Below, in pieces: positions 19,007 through 28,362 of a stretch of 41,407 nt of DNA (its first letter is position 1; the number at the start of each line of letters is the position of its first letter). Position numbers and translations under genes: made by a program. Source of the stretch: Bacillota bacterium (lineage in GTDB: Bacteria > Bacillota > Clostridia > Lutisporales > Lutisporaceae); NCBI GenBank assembly GCA_029553855.1, contig JAKPKE010000291.1:1-41407 (forward strand). Reading direction: 5' to 3'. Below the pieces are notes generated by a model, which saw only the letters and a list, made by a program, of their open reading frames with translations, was not told the DNA's origin and searched no databases.

Positions 19007-19606
19007 CTATAGTGTTTTCTTCTTTTGTCCGAGTTTCGATTCCGTTCCTTTCAAAAGTCTTTCCAGGTTGGACCTGTGCTTGAATACTGCCATCGCCGAC
19101 AGAATTATGCTGAATATTATGTATTCCAACGGTTTTCTTGTTGCTATCATTGCTATAGGATATATCAATACTCCCATTACGGATCCTAAAGAAACATATC
19201 TGGTGATTACAATAAGCGTAACCCCTGCAGCAACAATCAAAAGCACCATAATTGGATCTATAGGTATCATCAGGCCAATGGTAGTGGCAATTCCTTTTCC
19301 GCCTTTGAACTTCAGAAAGACCGGCCAATTGTGACCTAAAACTACGGAAATGCCCGCAACTATTTCACCATAGCTTCCGCCTAACTGTTTCCCGATCAGT
19401 ACAGCTGCGGTTCCTTTAAGGAGATCCCCCAAAAAAGCAACAGCTGCAGCCTTTACACCTAATACCCGCAACACATTCGTCGACCCGGCATTTCCGCTTC
19501 CGTATTTTCTTATATCTATCTTCCCTGCTGCCCTTGATATAAGGTATGATGTTGAAAAATTACCCAGGAGATACGCTATGACACTCACCAGTACATATTT
19601 TATCAA
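19007..19606 (-). CDS. plsY: Acyl-phosphate:glycerol-3-phosphate acyltransferase
   Basis: A 199-residue membrane enzyme transferring the acyl group from acyl phosphate to G3P, the first step of phospholipid assembly. About five spans are seen. The three cytoplasmic signature motifs are present: GSGNAGSTNVLRVLG near 37-51, HNWPVFLKFKGGKGIAT near 91-107, and KHRSNLERLLKGTESKLG near the C-terminus. The start is TTG with GGGGGG about six bases upstream. It lies between der and gpsA; the lipid pair plsY-gpsA is conserved in Firmicutes. Confidence 0.97.
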   Translation of the reverse strand: MIKYVLVSVIAYLLGNFSTSYLISRAAGKIDIRKYGSGNAGSTNVLRVLGVKAAAVAFLGDLLKGTAAVLIGKQLGGSYGEIVAGISVVLGHNWPVFLKFKGGKGIATTIGLMIPIDPIMVLLIVAAGVTLIVITRYVSLGSVMGVLIYPIAMIATRKPLEYIIFSIILSAMAVFKHRSNLERLLKGTESKLGQKKKTL

Positions 19607-19623
19607 TGATGTCCCCCCTTTTG

Positions 19624-20937
19624 CTACTCCCTTTTCCTGATTAAAAATCTTATGGGAGTCCCTTCAAAGCCAAAGGCTTTCCTTATTTGATTCTCCAGAT
19701 ATCTTTGATACGAGAAATGTAAAAGTGATGGTTCATTTACAAAAAGAGCAAAGGTCGGCGGCTTTACGGAAACCTGTGCAGCATAGTATGTTTTCAGTCT
19801 TCTCCCTCCGGAAATAGCAGGCTGATTCGCCAGCACCGCCTCATTGATGATGTCATTAAGCATACCTGTGGTTATTCTCATGGCATGCTGTCCGGACACA
19901 TGGTTTATCATTTCGATTACCTTGTTAACCCTCTGCCCGGTCAAAGCAGAGACAAAAAGCACCGGAGCATAGTCCATAAAGGGAAGTTCGTTGTTGATAG
20001 CTGATTTATACCTGTCAATAGTCTTGTCATCCTTATCGACTATATCCCATTTATTTACCAGTATTACTACCGCTTTGCCCTGCTCATGTATGTAACCGGC
20101 AATCTTGCTGTCCTGTTCGCTTACGCTTTCTATGCCGTCTATAAGCAAAAGACATACGTCTGCTCTTTCAATGGCAGTCAGAGACCTGATAATGCTGTAC
20201 CTTTCGACTGACTCAAAAACTTTGCCTCTCTTTCTCATTCCCGCTGTATCTATAAATACATAGTTGTAATCCCCTATGGCAAAGGGCGTATCAATGGCAT
20301 CCCTTGTAGTGCCGGGTATATCGCTGACTATTACCCTTTCCTCCCCAAGTATTCTGTTGACCAGGGAAGATTTTCCCACGTTGGGTTTCCCGACAACAGC
20401 AACCTTGATAGTGTTTTCATCATATGACTCTTCTCCTTCCTGAGGAAGGTTTTTTACTATTTCGTCCAGCAAATCTCCAAGGCCCAAGGCCTGACCTGAA
20501 GAAATGCCCATAGGCTCCCCTAATCCCAGATTATAAAACTCGTATATATTATCATTGTACTTCGGCGCATCAATCTTATTGACTGCCAATATTACCTTTT
20601 TCCGGGTCCTTCGAAGCATATCCGCCACTTCCTGATCAGAAGGGGTTATACCCTCCTGACCGTCCGTCAGAAACACAATAACCTCCGCTGTATCTATGGC
20701 AACCTCCGCCTGCTGTTTCATCTGCTTCAGCAGTACATCTTCGCTGTATGGCTCTATTCCCCCAGTATCAACCAGGGTAAAGGTATTATCCAGCCATTCA
20801 ACCTCGGCATATATCCTATCTCTGGTAACCCCCGGATAGTCTTCTACTATGGATATGCGTTTCCCTGCAATTTTGTTGAAAAGAGTTGATTTTCCGACAT
20901 TGGGACGTCCTACTATCGCTACGATCGATTTAGCCAA
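19624..20937 (-). CDS. der: Ribosome biogenesis GTPase Der (EngA)
   Basis: A 437-residue double GTPase acting in 50S ribosomal subunit maturation. The two G domains are intact: GRPNVGKS at 10-17 with NKID at 120-123, and GKPNVGKS at 183-190 with NKWD near 298. A KH-like C-terminal domain (about 355-437) follows. The start is TTG preceded by GGAGGTGGG, and no closer ATG is in frame. It lies 17 bases before plsY and 42 bases after the DUF512 gene, the order commonly conserved in Clostridia. Confidence 0.97.
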   Translation of the reverse strand: MAKSIVAIVGRPNVGKSTLFNKIAGKRISIVEDYPGVTRDRIYAEVEWLDNTFTLVDTGGIEPYSEDVLLKQMKQQAEVAIDTAEVIVFLTDGQEGITPSDQEVADMLRRTRKKVILAVNKIDAPKYNDNIYEFYNLGLGEPMGISSGQALGLGDLLDEIVKNLPQEGEESYDENTIKVAVVGKPNVGKSSLVNRILGEERVIVSDIPGTTRDAIDTPFAIGDYNYVFIDTAGMRKRGKVFESVERYSIIRSLTAIERADVCLLLIDGIESVSEQDSKIAGYIHEQGKAVVILVNKWDIVDKDDKTIDRYKSAINNELPFMDYAPVLFVSALTGQRVNKVIEMINHVSGQHAMRITTGMLNDIINEAVLANQPAISGGRRLKTYYAAQVSVKPPTFALFVNEPSLLHFSYQRYLENQIRKAFGFEGTPIRFLIRKRE

Positions 20938-20979
20938 TATGTCCCACCTCCTATGTTTGGTTCTCTCGCGAATATTCTT

Positions 20980-22293
20980 TTAAACAGACAGTACTTTCTT
21001 GACAAGGTCGCTTCCGTCTTCCTTGCATACTGTTATCCTTGCGTTAAGTTCCTTTTCCAGCTGCTTGACATCATAATTGTCAAGCAGTATTGCCTCGTCC
21101 CTCTTAAGCATGCATTCGGGCATGAAAATATCATTTCCGGTATTTTTACCCTTCATCTGGTCTATTATGTCCTTTCCTGTAAGCAGGCCGGCTACCTTTA
21201 TGCCATGGCCAAAAAAATCATTGGTTATTGGAAAAATATTTATATGAAGGTCCTCAATGCAGTTTTCTATTTTCGATACCGCTTTTGCGAGAATTGGCGC
21301 GGCATACTCCCCTGTTATTAATGATATCACTCTTTTCCTTTTATTATAGCCCCCAAGCTCTTCGAGGGCTTCAAAGATTTTCTCATTGAAAAGGGTTATT
21401 AATCCTACACCGTTTTCCAGCTGGCTGAAATCTTCATACTCACCATATTCAGGTAAATCCTCCTCCGAAATCAGGTAGAATTCATCAGAGGGAAACACAA
21501 ATCTGGTCTTAAGCTCAGCAAGAAACCTGCTCTGCAACTCCTTTATCTGTTTGACCGCCGCAGCTGCTTTCTCCTTATCAAAGCCTTCAAGCTCATAGAG
21601 GCCTTGCCTGTATTTGGTTATCCCGACGGGAACAACTGAAACACAGCTCAGTTGAGGATAAAGCTCAGCCAAATCATTAAGAGTCTTTATAAGATTCTCT
21701 CCGTCGTTCACCCCCGGGCAAAGCACTATCTGGGCCTTTATTTCTATTTCGCCTTCCTTCAGCCTTTCAAGATAATCCATCAGCCTTCCGGAATTATTGT
21801 TGTTCAGCATCATTTTCCTAAGCTCGGGATCTGTCGTATGCACAGATACATTTATCGGGCTTATGCGATATTTGATTATCCTGTCTATCTCCTTGGTGCT
21901 GAGGTTGGTCAGTGTGACAAAATTACCCTGCAAGAAAGACAGCCTTGTATCATCATCTTTGAAATACAGAGTCTCCCTCATTCCCGGAGGCAGCTGATCA
22001 ATAAAGCAGAAAATGCATTTATTATGACAGGTTTTAGGCTTGTCGATTATCCCATCAAAAACAATGCCAATATCCTCATCATACTCCTTTTCTACCTCGT
22101 AAATCCATATCTCTCCGTTTTTATGCTCTATCTCCACTTCCAAAAACTCGTCGGTGGTAAGGTATTTATATTCAAGAATGTCCTTAACGCCCGCACCGTT
22201 TATACTTATAAGTTTGTCCCCTTTTTTTATGCCCAGTTCCTCAGCTATGCTCGAAGGACGTACTTCTATTATTTCTGCGCCCTCATTTTCCAA
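20980..22293 (-). CDS. PDZ/radical SAM/DUF512 protein
   Basis: A 437-residue protein. Residues 8-60 form a PDZ-like domain (AEELGIKKGDKLISINGAGV). A radical SAM-like segment follows, with C89, C93 and C96 (CHNKCIFC) and the conserved FIDQLPPGMRETLYFKDDD. The C-terminal half is DUF512 (PSDEFYLISEEDLPEY, LITGEYAAPIL). The family is nearly universal in Clostridia and adjacent to der; its reaction is unknown. The start is TTG, with GGAGG eight bases upstream. It probably heads a DUF512-der-plsY-gpsA unit, with read-through from phoU possible. Confidence 0.92.
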   Translation of the reverse strand: MENEGAEIIEVRPSSIAEELGIKKGDKLISINGAGVKDILEYKYLTTDEFLEVEIEHKNGEIWIYEVEKEYDEDIGIVFDGIIDKPKTCHNKCIFCFIDQLPPGMRETLYFKDDDTRLSFLQGNFVTLTNLSTKEIDRIIKYRISPINVSVHTTDPELRKMMLNNNNSGRLMDYLERLKEGEIEIKAQIVLCPGVNDGENLIKTLNDLAELYPQLSCVSVVPVGITKYRQGLYELEGFDKEKAAAAVKQIKELQSRFLAELKTRFVFPSDEFYLISEEDLPEYGEYEDFSQLENGVGLITLFNEKIFEALEELGGYNKRKRVISLITGEYAAPILAKAVSKIENCIEDLHINIFPITNDFFGHGIKVAGLLTGKDIIDQMKGKNTGNDIFMPECMLKRDEAILLDNYDVKQLEKELNARITVCKEDGSDLVKKVLSV

Positions 22294-22336
22294 AACAGTA
22301 TCCTCCTTAGAAATAAGCGTTTCACACTACTGAAAT

Positions 22337-22366
22337 ATTATACTACAAATCCCATTAATCATTCAA
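22337..22366 (-). promoter_or_regulatory. Candidate sigma-A promoter for the DUF512-der-plsY-gpsA unit
   Basis: On the minus strand TTGAAT (22366-22361) and TATAAT (22342-22337) are separated by 18 bases, spanning the end of phoU and the 61-base gap. The -10 is perfect and the -35 matches four of six. No terminator is visible between phoU and the DUF512 gene. Confidence 0.5.
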
Positions 22367-23011
22367 ATTCACATGTTCACTTGTCACTGAATAAATAATG
22401 CGCTCACATATATTTGTCACATGGTCGCCTATTCTTTCAAGATATCTGCTGATTAGCAAGAAGTAAGTAGCTTGGTGAATAGTCTTGGGGTCCTCCATCA
22501 TCATGAACAGCAATTCCCTGAAAATCTGCTTGTACAGTCCGTCTACCTCATCATCCAGCTTGGAAACATTCCGCGCTTCTTCAACGTCCAGATGAACATA
22601 GGCATCTATAGCCCCTTTTACCATATTGATAGCGATCTCTGTCATCCTTGGTATATCTATAAGCTCTTTAATATACGTTTCATTTGCAAGTCTTATCGTA
22701 ATTCTCGCTATATCTACCGCATAGTCTCCTATTCTCTCGAGATCTGTTATTATCTTAAGCGCAGTGGCAATAATCCTGAGATCCTTGGCCAGCGGAGACT
22801 GTAATGCGATAAGCTTAAGGCACTTGTCTTCCACTGCATACTCCATATCATCTATCATATCATCATCGTCAATGACCTTCTGCGCCAACTCGATATTCTG
22901 AGATTTAAGAGCCTTTACAGAATTGCTGAGGGTCTCCTCAACCATACTGCTCATTTTTAGAAGGGATACCTGAAGTTCCTGCAGTTCCTGATCAAATATA
23001 TTTCGTGTCAC
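22355..23011 (-). CDS. phoU: Phosphate transport system regulator PhoU
   Basis: A 218-residue cytoplasmic protein of two homologous three-helix bundles, each with the metal-binding E/DXXXD-type PhoU motif (DDDMIDDMEYAVEDK near 48-62 and KLDDEVDGLYKQIFRE near 150-165). It signals between the Pst transporter and the PhoR kinase to repress the Pho regulon when phosphate is plentiful. The start is GTG with GGAGGTG upstream, 27 bases after pstB. The position as last gene of the pst operon is conserved. Confidence 0.95.
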   Translation of the reverse strand: MTRNIFDQELQELQVSLLKMSSMVEETLSNSVKALKSQNIELAQKVIDDDDMIDDMEYAVEDKCLKLIALQSPLAKDLRIIATALKIITDLERIGDYAVDIARITIRLANETYIKELIDIPRMTEIAINMVKGAIDAYVHLDVEEARNVSKLDDEVDGLYKQIFRELLFMMMEDPKTIHQATYFLLISRYLERIGDHVTNICERIIYSVTSEHVNLND

Positions 23012-23038
23012 ACCAACACCTCCATTTGCCTGTTTATT

Positions 23039-23791
23039 TTATCCGAACCTTCCGGTTATATAGTCCTCTGTTCTTTTATCCCTTGGCTTGTAGAATACAT
23101 TCTCCGTCAAATCACATTCTATTATCTCACCATTCAAGAAAAATGCGGTATATTCAGAAATTCGACCTGCTTGCTGCATGTTATGAGTAACAATTATTAC
23201 AGTATAATCCTTCTTCAGCTTACCCATTAAATCTTCTATTTTTAGAGTAGAACCCGGATCAAGGGCTGATGTGGGTTCATCCATAAGAAGCACCTCGGGT
23301 TCTACTGCAAGCACTCTGGCAATACATAATCTTTGCTGCTGCCCGCCGGATAAACCCAATGCCGGCTTTTTCAGCCTGTCTTTTACTTCATCCCATATTA
23401 CGGCATTTTTCAAGCTCTTCTCAACTATGTCATCCAGTTTCCTCTTGTCGCGAAGTCCGTGAACCCTGGGCCCGTACGCAATATTATCATAAACCGACAT
23501 AGGGAAAGGGTTTGGCTTCTGGAACACCATACCTACTCTTTTTCTTAATTCTATCACATCATATTTCTGTATGTCAGCACCGTCTAATGTAATTTTTCCG
23601 CTTATCCTTACTCCGTCAATCAGATCATTCATCCTGTTAATAGTTCTTAAGAATGTTGATTTGCCGCAGCCCGAAGGGCCAATAAAGGCTGTTATCGTAT
23701 TTTTAACTATGTTTATGCCTACATTTTTCAGAGCATGGAAGTCTGTATAATATAAGTTCAGATCATTTACCTCAATCTTATTTTCAACCAT
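23039..23791 (-). CDS. pstB: Phosphate ABC transporter ATP-binding protein
   Basis: A 250-residue ATPase of the high-affinity phosphate importer. Walker [10 protein letters not shown] begins at residue 38, the signature LSGGQQQR is near 147-154, and Walker [17 protein letters not shown] begins near 167. The N-terminal [18 protein letters not shown] and length are typical of PstB. It works at the inner face of the membrane with PstA and PstC. It lies 14 bases after pstA in the pst operon. Confidence 0.98.
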   Translation of the reverse strand: MVENKIEVNDLNLYYTDFHALKNVGINIVKNTITAFIGPSGCGKSTFLRTINRMNDLIDGVRISGKITLDGADIQKYDVIELRKRVGMVFQKPNPFPMSVYDNIAYGPRVHGLRDKRKLDDIVEKSLKNAVIWDEVKDRLKKPALGLSGGQQQRLCIARVLAVEPEVLLMDEPTSALDPGSTLKIEDLMGKLKKDYTVIIVTHNMQQAGRISEYTAFFLNGEIIECDLTENVFYKPRDKRTEDYITGRFG

Positions 23792-23805
23792 CTGTCTCCC
23801 CCTTG

Positions 23806-24663
23806 TTAAGCTTTTATTAAGCGCTTTATCAGCCTGTTTGCAGTAAAGTTTATTATTAAAACAGTAATTATCAGAACTGTTGCCGTAGCATACATATTAT
23901 TCTTTGATAATCCTTCGGATGCCAGTATATAAAGGTGTACTGCCATTGTTCTTCCGGGTCTCCATACGGAATTCGGAAGGCCCAGCGAGCTTCCTGCCGT
24001 ATATATTACCGCTGCTGTCTCCCCTGCCACTCTCCCGATACCCAGAATAACTCCTGTAAGTATTCCGGGAATTGCGGCAGGCAGCACCACCTTGTATATT
24101 GTCTGCCATTTGGTTGCTCCCAATGCAAGACTTCCTTCTCTATATGACCTGGGAACCATTATTATTGCTTCCTCTGCAGTTCTTATTATAGTGGGCAGTA
24201 TCATAAGCGTAAGCGTAAGCCCCCCTGATAGTATTGAATACCTGAATTTCAAAAACACAACAAAGAAAGCATAGCCGAAGAGCCCGAAAATTATTGATGG
24301 AATACCCGCCAGTGATTCAGTGCCGAACCTTATAAGCTTTATTACCGGACCTTCCTTGGCATACTCCGTAAGGAAAATTGCGGCACAAATTCCTATAGGT
24401 GCTGCAATTACCAGAGAAAATAATGCCAGATATATTGTTGTTATAATTATGGAAAATATGCCTCCCTCCTTACCCATTTCTGCAGGCTCCTGAGTAAGGA
24501 ATTCTAAGCTTAAATGTCCGATACCATTTATTACAACATTTCCGACAATCACTATGAGCACTATTATCGTAATTATTGCTGATGTCCAAAGGAATGCAAA
24601 GGCTATCCTTTCATTTTTCCTGATCCTGATTACACTATTTGAAGTATTATTTATGTCTGACAT
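23806..24663 (-). CDS. pstA: Phosphate ABC transporter permease PstA
   Basis: A 285-residue inner-membrane permease with six spans. The cytoplasmic coupling loop [19 protein letters not shown] (EAA motif) meets PstB. The first span is near residues 25-47. I chose the ATG at 24663, which has AGGTAGGTGA about six bases upstream; an in-frame GTG at 24672 inside that site would add three residues. Either start overlaps or abuts the pstC stop, which suggests translational coupling. Confidence 0.96.
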   Translation of the reverse strand: MSDINNTSNSVIRIRKNERIAFAFLWTSAIITIIVLIVIVGNVVINGIGHLSLEFLTQEPAEMGKEGGIFSIIITTIYLALFSLVIAAPIGICAAIFLTEYAKEGPVIKLIRFGTESLAGIPSIIFGLFGYAFFVVFLKFRYSILSGGLTLTLMILPTIIRTAEEAIIMVPRSYREGSLALGATKWQTIYKVVLPAAIPGILTGVILGIGRVAGETAAVIYTAGSSLGLPNSVWRPGRTMAVHLYILASEGLSKNNMYATATVLIITVLIINFTANRLIKRLIKA

Positions 24664-24664
24664 A

Positions 24665-25513
24665 CTATTCACCTACCTTCTTGGGAACCAGGTTCGCAGA
24701 TAAGTTAAGCAGCATAATGAAGACAAAAAGCACAATGCCTGTAGCAAATAAAGCCTTCTGATGCTCTCCGCCGGCATAGCCCATTTCAATACCTATATTG
24801 CCTGTCAGAGTCCTTACGGATGATAGTATGCTTTTGGGCACAAGCGGACTGTTACCAGCTATCATTATTACTGCCATCGTTTCCCCGATAGCTCTGCCCA
24901 TTCCAAGAATAACTCCCGCTATAATTCCTGAACGTGCAGCCGGAACAATTACATTTTTTATCGACTGCCAATGGGATGAGCCCAAAGATAAGGATGCTTC
25001 CCTGTAATCCTTGGGTACAGACCTAATAGCACTCTCTGATACATTGATTATTGTCGGCAGTATCATTATTGCCAATACTATACTTCCTGCCAGCACGCTA
25101 AAGCCCTGATTATTAAACACCTTCCGGATAAAAGGCACAATAACCGTCAATCCATATAATCCATAAATTACCGAAGGTATTCCTGCCAGCAGATCAATAC
25201 CGGACTTTATGATCCTAGCTATCCTTGGGTTTACAAGCTCTGCCAGAAAAACAGCACAGCCGATTCCTACAGGCACACCCAGTATAAGCGCACCGGATGT
25301 AACAGCCAATGACCCGATAATCATAGGGTATATTCCATAAATCCCCTGTGTCGGTGCCCATTTCCGGCCTGTGATGAATTTTAAAAGGCCGACCTTCTCA
25401 ATCACGGGATAGCCCTCGTTTATTATGAAGTACGTAATCAATACAACCCCAAGTATGGCTATTGTCGCACTTAAAAACAGTATAAGCTGTATCACCCGTT
25501 CATAAGCCTTCAT
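24665..25513 (-). CDS. pstC: Phosphate ABC transporter permease PstC
   Basis: A 282-residue permease partner of PstA with six membrane spans, beginning with a hydrophobic segment at about 8-30. The coupling loop PKDYREASLSLGSSHWQSI is present. The frame is open upstream to 25549, but the ATG at 25513 has GGGGAGC about five bases upstream and gives the usual N-terminus. It lies 53 bases after pstS. Confidence 0.96.
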   Translation of the reverse strand: MKAYERVIQLILFLSATIAILGVVLITYFIINEGYPVIEKVGLLKFITGRKWAPTQGIYGIYPMIIGSLAVTSGALILGVPVGIGCAVFLAELVNPRIARIIKSGIDLLAGIPSVIYGLYGLTVIVPFIRKVFNNQGFSVLAGSIVLAIMILPTIINVSESAIRSVPKDYREASLSLGSSHWQSIKNVIVPAARSGIIAGVILGMGRAIGETMAVIMIAGNSPLVPKSILSSVRTLTGNIGIEMGYAGGEHQKALFATGIVLFVFIMLLNLSANLVPKKVGE

Positions 25514-25566
25514 ATTCGCTCCCCTTTTCGTATATAATATATAGGGCAATTAACTAAGGTTTCTAC

Positions 25567-26433
25567 TTATTTTGTCGCCTTCAAGTAGCTGTGCTTAGCG
25601 ACTATTTCCTGACCTTCATGACTTAGTATAAAATCCAGAAATTCCTTTGACAATCCTTCAGGTTCTGCATTTGTAAGCATCAGGAAGGGTCTTGATATCT
25701 TATACTCTCCGGCATATATGTTTTCTTCCGTACATGCTTTCCCTTCAACACTTATCAGTTTAATATCGGTTTTGTCTTTTGCCGAACCGAAGGAAGCGTA
25801 GCCTATTGCATTGGGATCACCTGCCACTGTTGTCATAACTGCTCCTGTTGAGCCCTGTGTTATGGCAGATGCAACCGTATTGTCCACCTTGCTGCCTCCC
25901 TCTTTTACTTCAATTCCTGCAAGCTCTATGAATGCACCTCTTGTACCGGAACCTTCTTCTCTTGTTACAACTGTTATTTTGCCCTCTTTGCCTCCGACAC
26001 CCTTCCAGTCGGTAATTTCACCGGTGTATATCTTCATTATCTGTTCTATTGAGAGATCTGTGATATCGTTAGCAGGATTCAGTATTACTGCTATCCCGTC
26101 AACAGCTATTTTGAATTCCTTAAGCGACTTTTCTTCTTCCTTGAGATCTCTTGAAGACATTCCTATATCTGCTACTCCGTCAATAGCCGATCTTATTCCG
26201 ACACCGGAACCGCCGCCCTGTATATCAATTGTTGCACCCGGGTTATTTGCCTGAAAAGCTTTTGCAAGTTCTTCGGCCAACGGCTGTACTGAGGTTGACC
26301 CATTAACAGTTATGCCGGCTTTTCCGCCTGCACCTGCCGGTTCTTTAATATCAGCCGGCCTTCCGCATCCTATGAAAACTCCAATAAGCAATACTGCCAC
26401 ACAGAATAGTACTAATGCTTTTTTTATTTTCAT
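25567..26433 (-). CDS. pstS: Phosphate-binding lipoprotein PstS
   Basis: A 288-residue extracellular phosphate receptor. The lipoprotein signal is residues 1-22 with cysteine 23 in VFIGC, so it should be anchored to the outer face of the membrane. The mature protein shows the periplasmic-binding fold with NGSTSVQPLAEELAKAF, GGGSGVGIRSAIDG and REEGSGTRGAF, the segments whose Ser, Arg, Gly and Thr contact phosphate. GGGAGG lies ten bases before the ATG. It is first in the pst operon, directly behind the phased PhoP-box array, so phosphate-starvation induction by PhoP is expected. Confidence 0.97.
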   Translation of the reverse strand: MKIKKALVLFCVAVLLIGVFIGCGRPADIKEPAGAGGKAGITVNGSTSVQPLAEELAKAFQANNPGATIDIQGGGSGVGIRSAIDGVADIGMSSRDLKEEEKSLKEFKIAVDGIAVILNPANDITDLSIEQIMKIYTGEITDWKGVGGKEGKITVVTREEGSGTRGAFIELAGIEVKEGGSKVDNTVASAITQGSTGAVMTTVAGDPNAIGYASFGSAKDKTDIKLISVEGKACTEENIYAGEYKISRPFLMLTNAEPEGLSKEFLDFILSHEGQEIVAKHSYLKATK

Positions 26434-26500
26434 CCTATAATTCCTCCCTGAATACTATCAGATTATTTTTTCATCTTACAGTTAGAATATACAATAATAC

Positions 26501-26561
26501 TGTTAAGAATAAATAAAGAGAAGGTTAAAGAACTATGAAGCAAATGTTAATTTCATGTTAA
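26501..26561 (-). promoter_or_regulatory. PhoP-box array upstream of pstS
   Basis: Reading the minus strand from 26561, six hexamers recur with an exact 11-base period: TTAACA, TTAACA, TTCATA, TTAACC, TTTATT, TTAACA. Four match the TT(A/T/C)ACA-type PhoP direct repeat of Bacillus subtilis. A TATATT that could be the -10 lies nine bases after the last unit. The array sits between the phoR terminator and pstS, so it most likely controls the pst operon. Confidence 0.8.
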
Positions 26562-26565
26562 ATAC

Positions 26566-26595
26566 ATAAAAAAACCGCAATCTTGCGGTTTTTTA
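26566..26595 (-). terminator. Terminator after phoPR
   Basis: CCGCAA (26575-26580) pairs with TTGCGG (26583-26588) and is flanked by a run of As on the left and Ts on the right, so the stem extends through A-T pairs. On the minus strand it ends in seven Ts. The phoR stop codon overlaps the stem base. Confidence 0.88.
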
Positions 26596-28362
26596 CTGCA
26601 CTGGCAGTATTATTTTAAATTCAGTCCCTTTTCCCACTTCACTTTCTACTTCTATTTCGCCATTGAAAAGAATGACAATATGCTTGACAATTGCCAGTCC
26701 CAGGCCGGTTCCTCCCACGTTTCTGGATCTTGCTTTGTCCACCCTGTAAAATCTTTCAAACAATCTTGGTATCTGCAGCTTTGGTATTCCTATCCCGTTA
26801 TCCCTCACCTTTATCACTATTTTGTCAACCGACGCTTTATCCCCCTGATTGTATGCCTCTACCCGAACCTTCCCGCCTTCCGGTGTATATTTTATTGCAT
26901 TATCCACCAGATTAATCAGCATCTGTTTAAACTTATCAGTGTCTCCCGTAAGATTTTTAATATCTTCCTGTACATCCGCAGACAACCCTATATTTTTATT
27001 GTCGCTCTGGCTTTTCAGCATTGACAGCACTTCATTTATGATATTATCTACTTTTATTTCTTTTTTTATTATCTTTGCCTTTCGCCGTTCCAGATCCGAC
27101 AAGGAAAGAATATCGTTAATAAGTCTGTAAAGCCTGTCTGCTTCATGCTCAATTATATTCAGGAACCTGATCGCATCTTTTTTGTCGTCTATACCCTCTG
27201 TTCTAAGAGTTTCAGCAAAGCCCTTTATTGATGTCAATGGAGTTTTGAGCTCATGAGAAACATTGGCAATGAACTCCGTTCTCACCCTTTCCAACTTTCT
27301 TAGCTCTGTAATGTCCTGTATTGTAATGATAATCCCCTCAATATCATTTTCATCGGTCTTCTTTATGGGATTTGAATAAAGCTTCAATACTTTTTCATCG
27401 GGATCATCCATAGTTATCTCGGTATCAAAGAATTTTCTGTCCTTCAATATTGTTTTCAGGTAATTATCGATAGAATTGTTCCTAATAACCTGAAGGAGAT
27501 GCTTTCCTGCCATATCTCCGTCTGCTATATTTAAAAGTTTTTCCGCTACAGTATTTATAAATAGAACTCTTTCTGCACTGTCTATAGCAATTATTCCATT
27601 AACAACACTGGACATGATAGCCTCCAGCTTTACGTTCTTATCCTGAAGACTCATTATCATTTCATCCAGCTTGAATGCCATATTATTTATGGAATTTACC
27701 AATATTCCTATTTCATCCTTGCCTGCAATGTTTATTCTCTTGTCAAAATGGCCTTCTGCAATTCTTGATGCGGTATATGTGATCTCTTTTATTGGTCTTG
27801 TTATGTTTATTGACATTTTATAACCAAGAAGCGAAGCTGCAAAAATCCCTATTAATACTGCAATAAAGACATTGGTATAAAGACCTTTAATCAAATTGTT
27901 AATTTCATACAGCGGTTTTGACAGTCTCACTACTCCGATTATATTATTATCTTTAAAAATTGGCTGTGCCACGTACATTAAATCCACCTTAAGGGTATAG
28001 CTATATCTTATGGATTTCCCGGTATTTCCTTTAAAAGCAGCTTCAATTTCCGTCCTTTTGGAGTGATTATCCATGTCCGGATAGCCCTTCTCAGTGTCTA
28101 TAATTACATTACCCTGTGAATCTACTATTGTGATTCTGGCATTGGTGGTCTGCTTAATCTTATTGATATACGTTTCTATATTGTCACTGTTGCTTATCAA
28201 GCTTTCTCCTACAAGCTCCCTTACAAGGCCGGCCTCTATCGTCAGTCTTTCTTCAATACCGTTGACCAGGTTCTTTTTTACTATTCTTGCAGATAATATG
28301 CCGCAAATAACGACTCCCAATAGTAGTACAATTATTGTATTAAAGAATATTCTCCTCTGCAT
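26593..28362 (-). CDS. phoR: Phosphate-responsive sensor histidine kinase
   Basis: A 589-residue membrane kinase. A first span lies at about 8-28, an extracellular sensor domain at about 30-160 and a second span at about 161-182. These are followed by HAMP (about 183-235), PAS (about 245-350), a HisKA dimer with phosphorylated H370 in NVSHELKTPLTSIKG, and a HATPase with DNGIGIP and GTGLGLAIV boxes. It should phosphorylate the PhoP-type regulator encoded just upstream; its ATG overlaps the phoP stop (TAATG). The neighbouring pst operon supports a phosphate role. Domain architecture alone would also fit other WalK/PhoR-type kinases. Confidence 0.93.
   Translation of the reverse strand: MQRRIFFNTIIVLLLGVVICGILSARIVKKNLVNGIEERLTIEAGLVRELVGESLISNSDNIETYINKIKQTTNARITIVDSQGNVIIDTEKGYPDMDNHSKRTEIEAAFKGNTGKSIRYSYTLKVDLMYVAQPIFKDNNIIGVVRLSKPLYEINNLIKGLYTNVFIAVLIGIFAASLLGYKMSINITRPIKEITYTASRIAEGHFDKRINIAGKDEIGILVNSINNMAFKLDEMIMSLQDKNVKLEAIMSSVVNGIIAIDSAERVLFINTVAEKLLNIADGDMAGKHLLQVIRNNSIDNYLKTILKDRKFFDTEITMDDPDEKVLKLYSNPIKKTDENDIEGIIITIQDITELRKLERVRTEFIANVSHELKTPLTSIKGFAETLRTEGIDDKKDAIRFLNIIEHEADRLYRLINDILSLSDLERRKAKIIKKEIKVDNIINEVLSMLKSQSDNKNIGLSADVQEDIKNLTGDTDKFKQMLINLVDNAIKYTPEGGKVRVEAYNQGDKASVDKIVIKVRDNGIGIPKLQIPRLFERFYRVDKARSRNVGGTGLGLAIVKHIVILFNGEIEVESEVGKGTEFKIILPVQ

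Noticed and set aside
18996-19328. Upstream extension of gpsA by 111 codons
   Set aside because: It runs out of frame through plsY, which is a well-conserved gene; the extension has no homology and the ribosome binding site sits before ATG 18995.
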